A stretch of DNA of 64,000 bases from Oerskovia flava (GTDB lineage: Bacteria; Actinomycetota; Actinomycetes; Actinomycetales; Cellulomonadaceae), in assembly GCF_026163685.1 (NCBI RefSeq), contig NZ_JAOXSR010000004.1, positions 186,001 to 250,000 of the forward strand, given 5' to 3'. Shown piece by piece: positions 39,262-48,567 of the stretch. The position numbers and the translations under genes are program-made. Within the stretch, counting starts at the first letter, position 1, and each line of letters starts with the position of its first letter. The notes beneath the pieces were generated by a model, which saw only the letters and a program-made list of their open reading frames with translations, made no database searches and was not told where the DNA came from.

Positions 39262-39292
39262 TTGACTCCGACGAACTTAAGCGCTTCACTAT
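39262..39292 (+). promoter_or_regulatory. Promoter of the mannan importer operon
   Basis: TTGACT (39262-39267) and CACTAT (39287-39292) could be -35 and -10 elements, with a 19-base spacer. Operator site 1 (39275-39290) fills the spacer, so repressor binding would exclude polymerase. Confidence 0.5.
39275..39290. promoter_or_regulatory. LacI-type operator (mannan locus, site 1)
   Basis: ACTTAAGCGCTTCACT is a near palindrome centred on the GCGC of LacI sites, located between the presumed -35 and -10 elements of the importer operon. Confidence 0.75.
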
Positions 39293-39361
39293 GGGTGTCG
39301 CCCACCGCAACCAGGCTGCGACAACGCCAAGCAAACACGGTCAATTGTGCGCAGCTGACAA

Positions 39362-39377
39362 ACTTAAGCGGTGAAGT
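39362..39377. promoter_or_regulatory. LacI-type operator (mannan locus, site 2)
   Basis: ACTTAAGCGGTGAAGT shares its first nine bases with site 1 and lies 87 bases from it, in the leader of the binding-protein gene. This distance would allow DNA looping between the two sites. Confidence 0.65.
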
Positions 39378-39463
39378 GGCTTGCGTCGGCTCACGCGGTC
39401 GGCGGTCAGGAGCCACGGGTCGACGACGACAAGGTCAACGACGACGAGAGCGAGAAGATCGAG

Positions 39464-40774
39464 ATGGCGAAGACGCACATCCTGCGGGTTGTCGGCATCG
39501 GTGCCGCAGCCGCGCTGGTACTGGGCGCGTGCTCGGGCGGCAGCACCGGCACGGGCGAGTCCGACGACGGCAGCATCTCCGGCAGCATCACGGTGCTGAC
39601 GAACCGGACCGACATCGTCGACTCGGTGTTCGAGGACTACGCCGAACGGTTCCGCGAGGTGCACCCCGACGTGGAGGTCGCGTTCGAACCGGTGACCGAC
39701 TACGAGGGCGACGTGTCCATCCGCCTCAACACGCGGGACTACGGCGACGTGCTGCTCATCCCGAACACGATCACGAAGGACCAGCTCCCGACGTTCTTCG
39801 AGCCCTTGGGGACCGTCGAGGAGCTCGAGAAGACGTACCGGTTCGTCCAGGAGCAGGCGTTCGGCGGCGACGGGTACGGGATCGCCATCACGGGCAACGC
39901 TCAGGGCCTCGTCGTCAACACCGCCGTGTGGGAGGCCGCCGGGATCAGCGAGCCGCCCGCGACGCCCGAGGATTTCCTCGACGCCCTCGAGGCCATCGAG
40001 CAGGAGACCGACGCCATCCCGTACTACACCAACTACGCGGACGGGTGGCCGCTGAGCCAGTGGCAGGGCAACCGCGGCACGATCGCGGGCACGGAGACCG
40101 AGAACCTGCTCGCCGCCTCCGAGGCCCCGTGGACGCCGGGTGAGGAGATGCACGAGCTCGACTCGCTGCTCTACGAGATCGTCTCTCGCGGCCTCGCCGA
40201 GCCGGACCCGACCACGACCAACTGGGAGGAGTCCAAGAACCTCCTCGGAAGCGGCCAGGTGGCGACGATGGTCCTCGGTTCCTGGGCCGTCACGCAGATG
40301 CGCGACGCCGCCGAGGCGGCGGGTGGCTCGCCCGAGGACATCGCGTACTGGCCGCTGCCTTTCCAGACGGACGGTACGTTCCGCTCCGTCGTCGGTGGAG
40401 ACTACAAGAACGCGGTGAGCATCCACTCGGAGAACAAGCCGGCCGCCCGTGCCTGGGTCGAGTGGTTCGCCACGGAGTCCGGCTACGCGGAGAGCGAGGG
40501 CGGCCTTTCGCCGACCGTCGGCAGCGAGCTCCCCGACACCCTCGCGGCGTTCGAGCCGCTCGGCGTCGAGCTGGTGGAGATCACGCCGGCCCCCGAGGGC
40601 GAGGAGGGTCTCCTCTCGGACATCTACAACACGGCCGAGATCGACCTGTGGGGCAACGTCTACCGCCAGCGTCTGATCGACATCGCGCGGGGGGCGGCGG
40701 ACGGCGACATGGACACCTACTTCGACGAGCTCAACGATCGCTGGGGCGCCGCACGTGCCGGCGTCACCGGCTGA
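39464..40774 (+). CDS. Sugar ABC transporter substrate-binding lipoprotein (probable manno-oligosaccharide)
   Basis: A 436-residue CUT1-type binding protein with a lipoprotein signal (ILRVVGIGAAAALVLGACSG, lipobox LGAC). It has SITVLTNRTDIVDSVFEDYA, YGIAITGNAQGLVVNTAVWE and YWPLPFQTDGTFRSVVGG, typical of the extracellular solute-binding protein family 1. It heads an operon with two permeases, beta-mannosidase, an epimerase-family protein and the kinase-GH113 fusion, so it probably binds mannobiose or longer manno-oligosaccharides. ATG 39464 is chosen from the signal peptide; the ribosome site (GAGAAG) is weak. Confidence 0.88.
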   Translation: MAKTHILRVVGIGAAAALVLGACSGGSTGTGESDDGSISGSITVLTNRTDIVDSVFEDYAERFREVHPDVEVAFEPVTDYEGDVSIRLNTRDYGDVLLIPNTITKDQLPTFFEPLGTVEELEKTYRFVQEQAFGGDGYGIAITGNAQGLVVNTAVWEAAGISEPPATPEDFLDALEAIEQETDAIPYYTNYADGWPLSQWQGNRGTIAGTETENLLAASEAPWTPGEEMHELDSLLYEIVSRGLAEPDPTTTNWEESKNLLGSGQVATMVLGSWAVTQMRDAAEAAGGSPEDIAYWPLPFQTDGTFRSVVGGDYKNAVSIHSENKPAARAWVEWFATESGYAESEGGLSPTVGSELPDTLAAFEPLGVELVEITPAPEGEEGLLSDIYNTAEIDLWGNVYRQRLIDIARGAADGDMDTYFDELNDRWGAARAGVTG

Positions 40775-40802
40775 CCGGTCCTGAACGAGCAACCACGAAA
40801 GA

Positions 40803-40831
40803 GTCCGGGGCGGCGGCACGTCGCCCCGGAC
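40803..40831 (+). other. Intercistronic hairpin after the binding-protein gene
   Basis: GTCCGGGGCG and CGCCCCGGAC form a perfect 10-bp stem with a 9-base loop between the binding-protein and permease genes, just before the next ribosome site. Such hairpins usually protect the abundant binding-protein mRNA and reduce downstream expression. Confidence 0.6.
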
Positions 40832-40848
40832 GACAGGAAGGAGCCGTG

Positions 40849-41790
40849 ATGGTCACGGTCACGAGCCCGGCGCCGCAACAGGGCGCGGTCGCCGCGGCGG
40901 CGCCGGTGCCACGACGAGGAGCGCATCGGTGGGTGAGTCGGTTCACGCCGTGGCTGTTCCTCGTCGTGCCCCTGGCGTTCCTCGTGGTGTTCACCTACGT
41001 CCCCGTGGTGAACATGTTCTGGTACAGCTTCACGTCCTGGGACGGGATCGATCCCGTCAAGGAACCGGTGGGGTGGCGCAACTACGTCGAGATCTTCACG
41101 CGGCCCGAGATCTTCCGCGTCTTCCTCGTCAGCCTCTACTACCTCGTCGGTGCCGCGCTCCAGCTCGTGCTCGCCCTGTACTTCGCGACGCTGCTGAGCT
41201 TCAACACACGGTTCCGGAACTTCTTCAAGGGGATCATCTTCTTCCCCTACCTCATCAACGGTGTGGCCATCGGGCTGGTCTTCCTCTACTTCTTCCGTCC
41301 GGGTGGCACGCTCGACGCCACGCTGGCCGCGTTCGGCGTCACCGAACCACCGATGTGGCTGGGTGACCCGTCCCTCGTCAACGTCTCCCTCGCGGCGACG
41401 AGCGTCTGGCGGTACATGGGGCTGAACTTCGTGCTCTTCCTCGGGGCGATCCAGTCGATCCCGAACGAGCTGTACGAGGCCGCCGACCTGGACGGGGCGA
41501 GCTCGTGGCAGAAGTTCCGGTACATCATCGCGCCCGGCATCAAGCAGATCATCGGCCTGTCGGTCATCCTGGCGATCTCCGGAGCCCTCTCCGTGTTCGA
41601 GATCCCCTTCATCATGACCGGCGGGGCGAACGGTTCGATGACGTTCGTGATCCAGACGGTGAACACCGCGTTCACGTTCTCCAGGGTCGGGCTCGCCTCG
41701 GCGATGGCCGTGGTGCTGCTGGTCATCGTCCTGGTGATCACCTGGGTGCAGCGCCGCATCGTTCCCGACGAGAGAGGGGACCTCTCATGA
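40849..41790 (+). CDS. Sugar ABC transporter permease (mannan locus, first)
   Basis: A 313-residue permease with about six membrane segments (first at PWLFLVVPLAFLVVFTYVPV), an EAA loop YEAADLDGASSWQKFRYIIA and the sequence YMGLNFVLFLGAIQSIPNEL typical of CUT1 MalF-like subunits. ATG 40849 follows AAGGAG at 40838-40843. It overlaps the next permease by ATGA. No ATPase is encoded in the operon. Confidence 0.92.
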   Translation: MVTVTSPAPQQGAVAAAAPVPRRGAHRWVSRFTPWLFLVVPLAFLVVFTYVPVVNMFWYSFTSWDGIDPVKEPVGWRNYVEIFTRPEIFRVFLVSLYYLVGAALQLVLALYFATLLSFNTRFRNFFKGIIFFPYLINGVAIGLVFLYFFRPGGTLDATLAAFGVTEPPMWLGDPSLVNVSLAATSVWRYMGLNFVLFLGAIQSIPNELYEAADLDGASSWQKFRYIIAPGIKQIIGLSVILAISGALSVFEIPFIMTGGANGSMTFVIQTVNTAFTFSRVGLASAMAVVLLVIVLVITWVQRRIVPDERGDLS

Positions 41791-42677
41791 CCACCACCGG
41801 CACGCACGCCGCCGCCGCGCCGGCCACCCGGCGCGACCGGGATCTCGCGGTCCTGGCAGGACCTGTCGCCACGACGCTCAAGTACGCCTCGCTCGTCGTC
41901 GCGAGCCTCGTCGCCATCACACCGATCATCACGGTGGTCATGGCGGCGTTCAAGACGCAGGAGGAGTTCCGCACGACGGGACCGCTCGACCCGCCGACGA
42001 GCTGGACCAACGTGGAGAACTTCGTCACGGCGTTCACCCGCGGCGGGATGCTCCAGGGCTTCGTCAACACCTCGATCATCCTCGTGGTCTCCCTCGCGGG
42101 GACGATCCTCATCGGCACGATGGCGGCCTACGCGATCGACCGCTTCGAGTTCCGGGGCAAGCGCGTGGTCGTGGGGGCGTTCCTGCTCGCCACGCTCGTC
42201 CCCGCGGTCACCACCCAGGTCGCGACCTTCCAGATCGTCAACGGGCTCGGGCTGTTCAACACCCGCTGGGCGGCGATCGTGCTGTTCATGGGCACGGACA
42301 TCATCGCGATCTACATCTTCCTGCAGTTCATGAAGTCCATCTCGAAATCCCTCGACGAGGCGGCGATGCTCGACGGGGCCAACCGGCTGACGATCTACGC
42401 GAGGATCATCTTTCCCCTCCTCAAGCCCGCGATCGCCACGGTCGTCATCATCAAGGGCATCGCGGTGTACAACGAGTTCTACCTGCCCTTCCTCTACATG
42501 CCCTCGCGGGACCTCGGCGTGATCTCCACCTCGCTGTTCCGCTTCAAGGGACCGTTCGGCGCGCAGTGGGAGGTGATCTCCGCCGGGACGGTCCTCGTGA
42601 TCATCCCCACGCTGATCGCCTTCCTCCTGCTGCAGCGGTTCATCTACAACGGACTGACCTCAGGAGCCACGAAGTGA
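41787..42677 (+). CDS. Sugar ABC transporter permease (mannan locus, second)
   Basis: The 296-residue MalG-like permease has about six membrane segments, TVVMAAFKTQEEFRTTGPLD after the first, and the EAA loop LDEAAMLDGANRLTIYARII. It starts in the stop of the first permease, and its stop overlaps the GTG of the GH2 gene (GTGA), so import and hydrolysis genes are translationally coupled. Confidence 0.92.
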   Translation: MTTTGTHAAAAPATRRDRDLAVLAGPVATTLKYASLVVASLVAITPIITVVMAAFKTQEEFRTTGPLDPPTSWTNVENFVTAFTRGGMLQGFVNTSIILVVSLAGTILIGTMAAYAIDRFEFRGKRVVVGAFLLATLVPAVTTQVATFQIVNGLGLFNTRWAAIVLFMGTDIIAIYIFLQFMKSISKSLDEAAMLDGANRLTIYARIIFPLLKPAIATVVIIKGIAVYNEFYLPFLYMPSRDLGVISTSLFRFKGPFGAQWEVISAGTVLVIIPTLIAFLLLQRFIYNGLTSGATK

Positions 42678-45229
42678 CCACCACCGAGAATCCCGTGACC
42701 GAGAACCTCGTCCCCGTGGCGAGCCGTCGTGAGCTGCACGACGGGTGGACGGTGACGGCGGTCGGCGGACCCGTCCCCGCGGGGGCCGCCGTCACGGCGG
42801 TCCCCGCGACCGTGCCGGGGTGCGTGCACACCGACCTCCTCGCCGCTGGTGCGATCGTCGACCCCTACCTCGACGACCACGAGCAGCAGCTCGGCTGGAT
42901 CGGTCGCAGCGACTGGGAGTACTCGACGTCGTTCACGTGGAGCCCCGACGGCCACGAGCGGCACGACCTCGTCTTCGACGGCCTCGACACCGTCGCCGAG
43001 GTGCGGGTCAACGGTGCCGTGGTCGGGCAGACGGCGAACATGCACCGGTCCTACCGGTTCGACGTCGGTGGCGTCCTCGTCGAGGGCGAGAACACGCTCA
43101 CGGTGCGGTTCTCGTCACCGGTGCGGTACGCCGACCGCCAGAGCCTCCTCCTCGGGTACCGGCCGCAGGTCAACCGGCACCCGTTCAACGCGATGCGCAA
43201 GATGGCGTGCAGCTTCGGGTGGGACTGGGGACTCGACACCGCCACCTCCGGCATCTGGCGGCCCGTGCGCCTCGAGTCGTGGTCGGTGGCCCGCGTCCGG
43301 CGCGCGCAGGTCGCGGCCTCGGTCCCGGCGACGTCCGGGCCCGGCGAGCACGGGCACGTCGTCGCGGGCCGCGTCGACGTCACGGTCGAGGTCGAGCGGT
43401 CCGCGGCGTCGTCCTCGGTGTCGACTCCGTTGGTCGTCGGGACGACGGTCGGCGGGGCCCGGGTGGAGGTCGAGATCTCGGACGGAGCGGACTCGGTGGG
43501 CACGAGCGTCGAGCTGCCCGAGGTGGACCTCTGGTGGCCTCGCGGCTACGGCGAGCAGCCGCTGTACGAGGTCGCGGTCACGCTCGGGGCCGACGGCGCG
43601 CCGCTTGAGTCGGTCGACCGCCGGGTCGGCTTCCGCACCGCGACGCTCGAGATGGCACCGGACGACGACGGCACGTCGTTCCGGTTCGTGGTCAACGGGA
43701 CGCCGGTGTGGGTCAAGGGCGCGAACTGGATCCCGGACGACGCGTTCCCGCACCGGGTGACGCGCGAGCGGTACGCGGCCCGGCTCGACCAGGCGGTCTC
43801 CGCGAACATGAACCTGCTCCGGGTGTGGGGCGGTGGCATCTACGAGTCGGACGACTTCTACGACCTGTGCGACGAGCGCGGGATCCTCACGTGGCAGGAC
43901 TTCCTCTTCGCCTGCGCGGCGTACGCCGAGGAGGAGCCGCTCCGGTCGGAGGTCGAGGCCGAGGCACGGGAGAACGTCGCCCGGCTCGCGCACCACGCGT
44001 CGCTCGTGCTCTGGAACGGGAGCAACGAGAACATCTGGGGATTCCACGACTGGGGCTGGGAGAGGCGCCTCGACGGGCGGACCTGGGGGCTCGGCTACTA
44101 CACGGAGCTCTTTCCCCGGGTCGTCGCCGAGCTCGACCCCGGCTGCTCCTACACGCCGTCGAGCCCGTGGTCCGGCGCTCTCGAAGAGCACCCGAACGAC
44201 GCAGGGCACGGGTCGATGCACGAGTGGGAGCTGTGGAACCGCCAGGACTGGCCGCACTACCGGGACACGGTGCCCCGGTTCATGGCCGAGTTCGGCTGGC
44301 AGGGACCGCCGACGTGGTCGACGCTCACGCGGGCGATCAGTGACGACCCCCTGACCCCGGAGTCGCCGGGGATGCTCGTGCACCAGAAGGCGATGCAGGG
44401 CAACGACAAGCTCATCGACGGGCTCGTCGCACACCTTCCGCTGCCCGACGACATGGAGGACTGGCACTGGGCGATGTCCTGGAACCAGGCCACCGCGGTC
44501 CGGACCGCGATCGAGCACTATCGCTCCTGGGGTCCGCGCTGCATGGGGTCGGTCGTCTGGCAGCTCAACGACTGCTGGCCCGTGACGTCCTGGGCCGCGG
44601 TCGACGGGGACGGGCGCCCCAAGCCGTTGCTCCACGCGTTGCGCCACGCCTACAAGGACCGGCTGCTCACGGTGCAGCCACGTGGCCAGGACGGCGCGCT
44701 GGTCGTCGCGGTCGTCAACGACTCGGGCGAGCCGTGGTCCGGCGACCTCGTCGTGCGGCGCACCCGGTACGACGGCGTCGAGGTCGAGGCCGTCAAGATC
44801 CCCATGGCCGCGCAGGCCCGCGGGACCGTCACGGTTCCGGTGCCCGACGTCGTCGGGCGCCCGCTCGACCCGGCGTCCGAGCTGCTCGTCGCGTCCCTCG
44901 GGGACGAACGCGCGCTGTGGTTCTACGCCGAGCCGCGCGACAGCGCGCTGCGTGAGCCGGCGCTGCACGTCGAGGTCGCGACGACGGACGACGGCGCGCG
45001 GGTGCGCGTCACGACCCCCACGCTCGTGCGCGGGCTCTCCCTCCTCGCCGACAAGGTCCATCCCGACGCGGTGGTCGACGAGATGCTGGTCGACCTCCTG
45101 CCCGGCGAGAGCGTCACGTTCCACGTGACGTCGTCGGCACCGCTGGTGCGTCCGGCGCTCGCGGACACGCGTGTGCTGCGGTCCGTGAACCAGCTCGTCT
45201 CGCGGCGGGGCGAGGTGGGCGTCCGGTGA
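42674..45229 (+). CDS. GH2 beta-mannosidase
   Basis: The 851-residue protein has the beta-mannosidase-type jelly roll (LVFDGLDTVAEVRVNGAVVG) and the signature RKMACSFGWDWGLDTATSGI. The acid/base Glu lies in LWNGSNENIWG (about residue 452) and the nucleophile Glu in FMAEFGWQGPPTWS (about 539). No signal peptide is present, so it releases mannose from imported beta-1,4-manno-oligosaccharides in the cytoplasm. GTG 42674 has AGGAG at 42662-42666. The stop overlaps the start of the AGE gene. Confidence 0.93.
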   Translation: MTTTENPVTENLVPVASRRELHDGWTVTAVGGPVPAGAAVTAVPATVPGCVHTDLLAAGAIVDPYLDDHEQQLGWIGRSDWEYSTSFTWSPDGHERHDLVFDGLDTVAEVRVNGAVVGQTANMHRSYRFDVGGVLVEGENTLTVRFSSPVRYADRQSLLLGYRPQVNRHPFNAMRKMACSFGWDWGLDTATSGIWRPVRLESWSVARVRRAQVAASVPATSGPGEHGHVVAGRVDVTVEVERSAASSSVSTPLVVGTTVGGARVEVEISDGADSVGTSVELPEVDLWWPRGYGEQPLYEVAVTLGADGAPLESVDRRVGFRTATLEMAPDDDGTSFRFVVNGTPVWVKGANWIPDDAFPHRVTRERYAARLDQAVSANMNLLRVWGGGIYESDDFYDLCDERGILTWQDFLFACAAYAEEEPLRSEVEAEARENVARLAHHASLVLWNGSNENIWGFHDWGWERRLDGRTWGLGYYTELFPRVVAELDPGCSYTPSSPWSGALEEHPNDAGHGSMHEWELWNRQDWPHYRDTVPRFMAEFGWQGPPTWSTLTRAISDDPLTPESPGMLVHQKAMQGNDKLIDGLVAHLPLPDDMEDWHWAMSWNQATAVRTAIEHYRSWGPRCMGSVVWQLNDCWPVTSWAAVDGDGRPKPLLHALRHAYKDRLLTVQPRGQDGALVVAVVNDSGEPWSGDLVVRRTRYDGVEVEAVKIPMAAQARGTVTVPVPDVVGRPLDPASELLVASLGDERALWFYAEPRDSALREPALHVEVATTDDGARVRVTTPTLVRGLSLLADKVHPDAVVDEMLVDLLPGESVTFHVTSSAPLVRPALADTRVLRSVNQLVSRRGEVGVR

Positions 45230-46503
45230 CGGCGGTCTCGAGCGGCCCGACGACGTCGAGCGCAGCCTCCGCGCCGACCTGGACCGAGCGATCGACGCAC
45301 CTGTCCTGGCTCGACGAGCACACACGGTCGCTCCTTCGCTTCGGGTGCGGCGTGGTGGCACCTGGAGGGGGCGCGTCGTACCTCGACGAGGACGGCCGTC
45401 CGGACCTCCGGTTCGGCGTGCTGACCTGGATCACGTGCCGGACCGTCCACGTCTACGCGCTCGGGACGATGCTGGGCATCCCTGGGTGCCGACCGGTCGC
45501 GCAGGGCGCGCTCGCCGGGCTCCTCGGGGCGCTCCGGGACGCCGAGCACGGCGGCTGGTTCCACGCGCTCGACGACCGTGGCGAACCGGAACGGACGGCG
45601 GGCAAGTCGTGCTACGACCACGCCTTCGTCCTGCTCGCGACCTCGAGCGCGACGCTCGCCGGCCTGCCCGGTGCGCGCGAGGTGCTCGACGAGGCGTGCG
45701 CGGTGTTCCTGGAGCGCTTCTGGGACGACGGGCACGGGCTCGCGCGTGACAGCTGGGACGCCGAGTTCTCGGTGCTCGACCCCTATCGAGGCCTCAACGG
45801 CAACATGCACGCCGTCGAGGCGATGCTCGCGGTCGCCGACGCGACCGGTGACAGCGCGTGGCGGGACCGCGCAGCCCGGGTCTGCGGGCTCGTCGTCCGG
45901 CTGGCGGACGAGCACGACGGCCGGCTCCCGGAGCATTTCGACAGCGACTGGGTGCCGGACCTCGAGCTCAACGCCGACCAGCCCGGCGACCAGTTCAAGC
46001 CGTTCGGCGCGACCGTCGGGCACGGGTTGGAGTGGTCGCGCCTCCTGCTTCAGACAGAAGGTGCGCTCGGACTCCTCGCACCCGCGACGTTCCACGCCAC
46101 GGCGGTCGAGCTGTTCGACCGCGCCGTCGCGGACGGATGGGCTGCCGACGGTGCGGACGGATTCGTCTACACGACCGACTGGTCGGGTCGGCCCGTCGTA
46201 CGGGACCGGATGCACTGGGTGGTCGCCGAAGGTATCGCGGCAGCCGACGCGCTGCACCGGCGGACGGGACGAGCGTGGTACGCCGAGCTCTACGCGACGT
46301 GGTGGGACCATGCGGACGCGCGCGTGATCGACCACGAGCGGGGTTCGTGGCACCACCAGCTCGACGAGAAGAACCGTCCGACCGGCGGCGTGTGGCCCGG
46401 GAAGCCGGATCTCTACCACGCGGTCCAGGCCACGCTGCTCCCTCGAACGCCGCTCGGCACCTCGATCGCACGTGCCGTCCACGACGGGCAGGTGTCCGCA
46501 TGA
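45226..46503 (+). CDS. AGE-family sugar isomerase, probable D-mannose isomerase
   Basis: A 425-residue (alpha/alpha)6-barrel protein of the N-acylglucosamine 2-epimerase superfamily. NGNMHAVEAMLAVADATG, PFGATVGHGLEWSRLLL and GVWPGKPDLYHAVQATLLP match the YihS/mannose-isomerase branch rather than cellobiose epimerases. It would convert mannose from the beta-mannosidase to fructose. The following gene encodes a fructokinase-like kinase, which fits this reading. GTG 45226 overlaps the GH2 stop and its stop overlaps the next start. Mannobiose 2-epimerase is the main alternative. Confidence 0.85.
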   Translation: MTAVSSGPTTSSAASAPTWTERSTHLSWLDEHTRSLLRFGCGVVAPGGGASYLDEDGRPDLRFGVLTWITCRTVHVYALGTMLGIPGCRPVAQGALAGLLGALRDAEHGGWFHALDDRGEPERTAGKSCYDHAFVLLATSSATLAGLPGAREVLDEACAVFLERFWDDGHGLARDSWDAEFSVLDPYRGLNGNMHAVEAMLAVADATGDSAWRDRAARVCGLVVRLADEHDGRLPEHFDSDWVPDLELNADQPGDQFKPFGATVGHGLEWSRLLLQTEGALGLLAPATFHATAVELFDRAVADGWAADGADGFVYTTDWSGRPVVRDRMHWVVAEGIAAADALHRRTGRAWYAELYATWWDHADARVIDHERGSWHHQLDEKNRPTGGVWPGKPDLYHAVQATLLPRTPLGTSIARAVHDGQVSA

Positions 46504-48383
46504 CCCGCTTCCTCGTGGTCGGCGAGGCGCTCGTCGACGTCGTCCCCGGACCGGGCGGCGCTCAGGAGCTGCCAGGTGGTAGTCCCGCGAACGTCGCGCT
46601 CACGCTCGGCCGGCTCGGGTGCGACGTCACGCTGGTGACGATGCTCTCCGACGACGATCGGGGCGGGGCGGTCCGCTCGTGGCTGCGGTCGGGCGATGTG
46701 GTGGTCCGGGCGACCGCGCCGTCCGGAGGTCGGACCTCGACGGCTCGTGCGGAGCTCGACACGGAGGGTCGCGCGACGTACGAGCTCGACGTCGCGTGGG
46801 AGATCGACGACGTGGACGTCGCGGGCGTCGACGTCCTGCACGTCGGCTCGGTCGCGACGTTCCTGGAGCCTGGTGCGGAGGCCGTACGAGACGCCGTCCG
46901 CCGGGTCCGGGGGCGAGCGGTCGTCGCTCTCGACCCGAACATCCGGCCCCAGCTCGTCGAGGACGAGCAGGCCGTCCGTGCGCGGGTCCACGAGCTCGTC
47001 GCGCTGGCCGACGTCGTCAAGGTGAGCGACGAGGACCTCGCCTGGCTCGCGCCCGGCCGCGACCCCGCGGAGATCGCGCGCGAGTGGTCCGCCTGGGGAG
47101 CCTCACTCGTGGTGGTGACCTTCGGGGGTGACGGGGCGCTGCTCGTCCGGCACGACGGGCGGGCCGTGCGGGTCGCGGGACGACAGGTCGACGTCGTCGA
47201 CACCGTCGGCGCGGGTGACACGTTCATGGGCGCCCTGCTGGACGCGCTCGCGGTCCGTGGGGTCCGCGGTGCCGGCGGAGCGCTCCACCTGCGGGGGCTC
47301 TCCGACGCCGCGGTCCGCACCGCGGCCCGCTCTGCGGCCGTCGCGGCCTCGGTGACGGTGTCGCGGGCCGGCGCGAACCCGCCGACCAGGGCGGAGCTCC
47401 GTCATGTCGAAGGGCCTGTGCTGCCCCCGTCGCTCCCGGGCGGTCCCGTCACCGGTATGACATGGGGTTGGACCGGGGTGCGAGGCACGTGGACGGGACC
47501 TGCCGCCGACTGCTCCATGGACGAGCTCCTGGGACTCGGAGCGGACTGGGTGGCAGTGACCTTCTCGGCCCGGCAGGACACGGCCCAGTCCACGCGGATC
47601 CGGTTCGCCGACGCGCCCACCGTGACGGACGACGAGGTCCGGTCGGCCGTCCGCGCGGCGAAGGCACGGGGGTGGAAGGTGTGCCTCAAGCCCGTGGTGG
47701 ACTCTGCGGACGGTACCTGGCGGGCCTTCATCGGCTTCTTCGACGACGACGTCCCCGGCGAGCCCACGTGGTCGCAGTGGTTCGACTCCTACACGCAGTT
47801 CGTCGTGCACCACGCGCGGATCGCTGCCGAGGAAGGGGCGGAGATGTTCTGCGTCGGCTGCGAGATGGTGCGCGCCGACGGTCGGGACGCCGAGTGGCGT
47901 GCCCTGATCGCCGCGGTGCGCGAGGTCTATGACGGGCTCGTGACCTACAACTGCGACAAGTACCAGGAGGACAGGGTCACCTGGTGGGATGCCGTCGACG
48001 TGATCGGCAGCTCGGGTTACCACCCGACCGGCTCGTGGGAGCAGCACCTCGACCGGATCGAGTCCGTGGTCGCGCGCGAGGACAAGCCTTTCGTCTTCAT
48101 GGAGGCGGGCTGCCCCAGTCGTGCGGGTTCGCCCGAGCGGCCGAACGACTGGACGCTCGTGGGCGAGGTCTCCGGCGACGCCCAGGCCGCGTGGCTCGCC
48201 GAGATGTTCACCGCGTGCGCGCGCCGGCCCTGGGTGTCCGGCGTCTTCCTGTGGGACTGGCCCTCGCCGCTCTATGCGCGCACGGAGGCCGGGACGAACG
48301 ACGACTACTGCGTCTACGGCAAACCGGGGGCGGCAGTCGTGCAGGCCGCGTTCGAGGACATGCGGTCGCGGCAGCAACCCTGA
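46500..48383 (+). CDS. PfkB fructokinase-like domain fused to GH113 beta-mannanase domain
   Basis: One uninterrupted frame encodes 627 residues. Residues 1 to about 302 form a PfkB sugar kinase: FLVVGEALVDVVPGPGGAQE, GGSPANVALTLGRLG and VDTVGAGDTFMGALLDAL (catalytic Asp about 240), most like fructokinases. After a Pro-rich linker, MTWGWTGVRGTWTGPAADCS (about residue 320) begins a GH113 glycosidase with acid/base Glu in MFCVGCEMVRA (about 455) and nucleophile Glu in VFMEAGCPSR (about 535). ATG 47457 could be a separate GH113 start but has no ribosome site and no stop precedes it. Both halves look intact. The start overlaps the isomerase stop. The kinase would phosphorylate fructose while GH113 trims manno-oligosaccharides. 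Confidence 0.85.
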   Translation: MTRFLVVGEALVDVVPGPGGAQELPGGSPANVALTLGRLGCDVTLVTMLSDDDRGGAVRSWLRSGDVVVRATAPSGGRTSTARAELDTEGRATYELDVAWEIDDVDVAGVDVLHVGSVATFLEPGAEAVRDAVRRVRGRAVVALDPNIRPQLVEDEQAVRARVHELVALADVVKVSDEDLAWLAPGRDPAEIAREWSAWGASLVVVTFGGDGALLVRHDGRAVRVAGRQVDVVDTVGAGDTFMGALLDALAVRGVRGAGGALHLRGLSDAAVRTAARSAAVAASVTVSRAGANPPTRAELRHVEGPVLPPSLPGGPVTGMTWGWTGVRGTWTGPAADCSMDELLGLGADWVAVTFSARQDTAQSTRIRFADAPTVTDDEVRSAVRAAKARGWKVCLKPVVDSADGTWRAFIGFFDDDVPGEPTWSQWFDSYTQFVVHHARIAAEEGAEMFCVGCEMVRADGRDAEWRALIAAVREVYDGLVTYNCDKYQEDRVTWWDAVDVIGSSGYHPTGSWEQHLDRIESVVAREDKPFVFMEAGCPSRAGSPERPNDWTLVGEVSGDAQAAWLAEMFTACARRPWVSGVFLWDWPSPLYARTEAGTNDDYCVYGKPGAAVVQAAFEDMRSRQQP

Positions 48384-48435
48384 CGGCCCGAGCCGGCGCC
48401 GCACCTCTTGATGGTGCACCGGTGGGGAAAATGTG

Positions 48436-48451
48436 ACTTAAGCGGTTCAGT
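48436..48451. promoter_or_regulatory. LacI-type operator (mannan locus, site 3)
   Basis: ACTTAAGCGGTTCAGT, matching sites 1 and 2, lies 117 bases before the first secreted mannanase gene, suggesting a separate repressor-controlled promoter for it. Confidence 0.75.
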
Positions 48452-48567
48452 GCATGAGCAACGCGGTGATTGTCTGGCGAGAAGAGCCAGGCGCAGGCCG
48501 GTTCCCGGCCTGTCGACCGGTCACCGGGAGAACGGGCAAGGGTGCCCGTGGCAGGAGGAGCAGTGTG

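Noticed and set aside
47457-48383. Independent GH113 gene starting at ATG 47457
   Set aside because: No ribosome site and no stop codon between the kinase and this ATG; internal initiation is possible but the fusion is the simpler reading.
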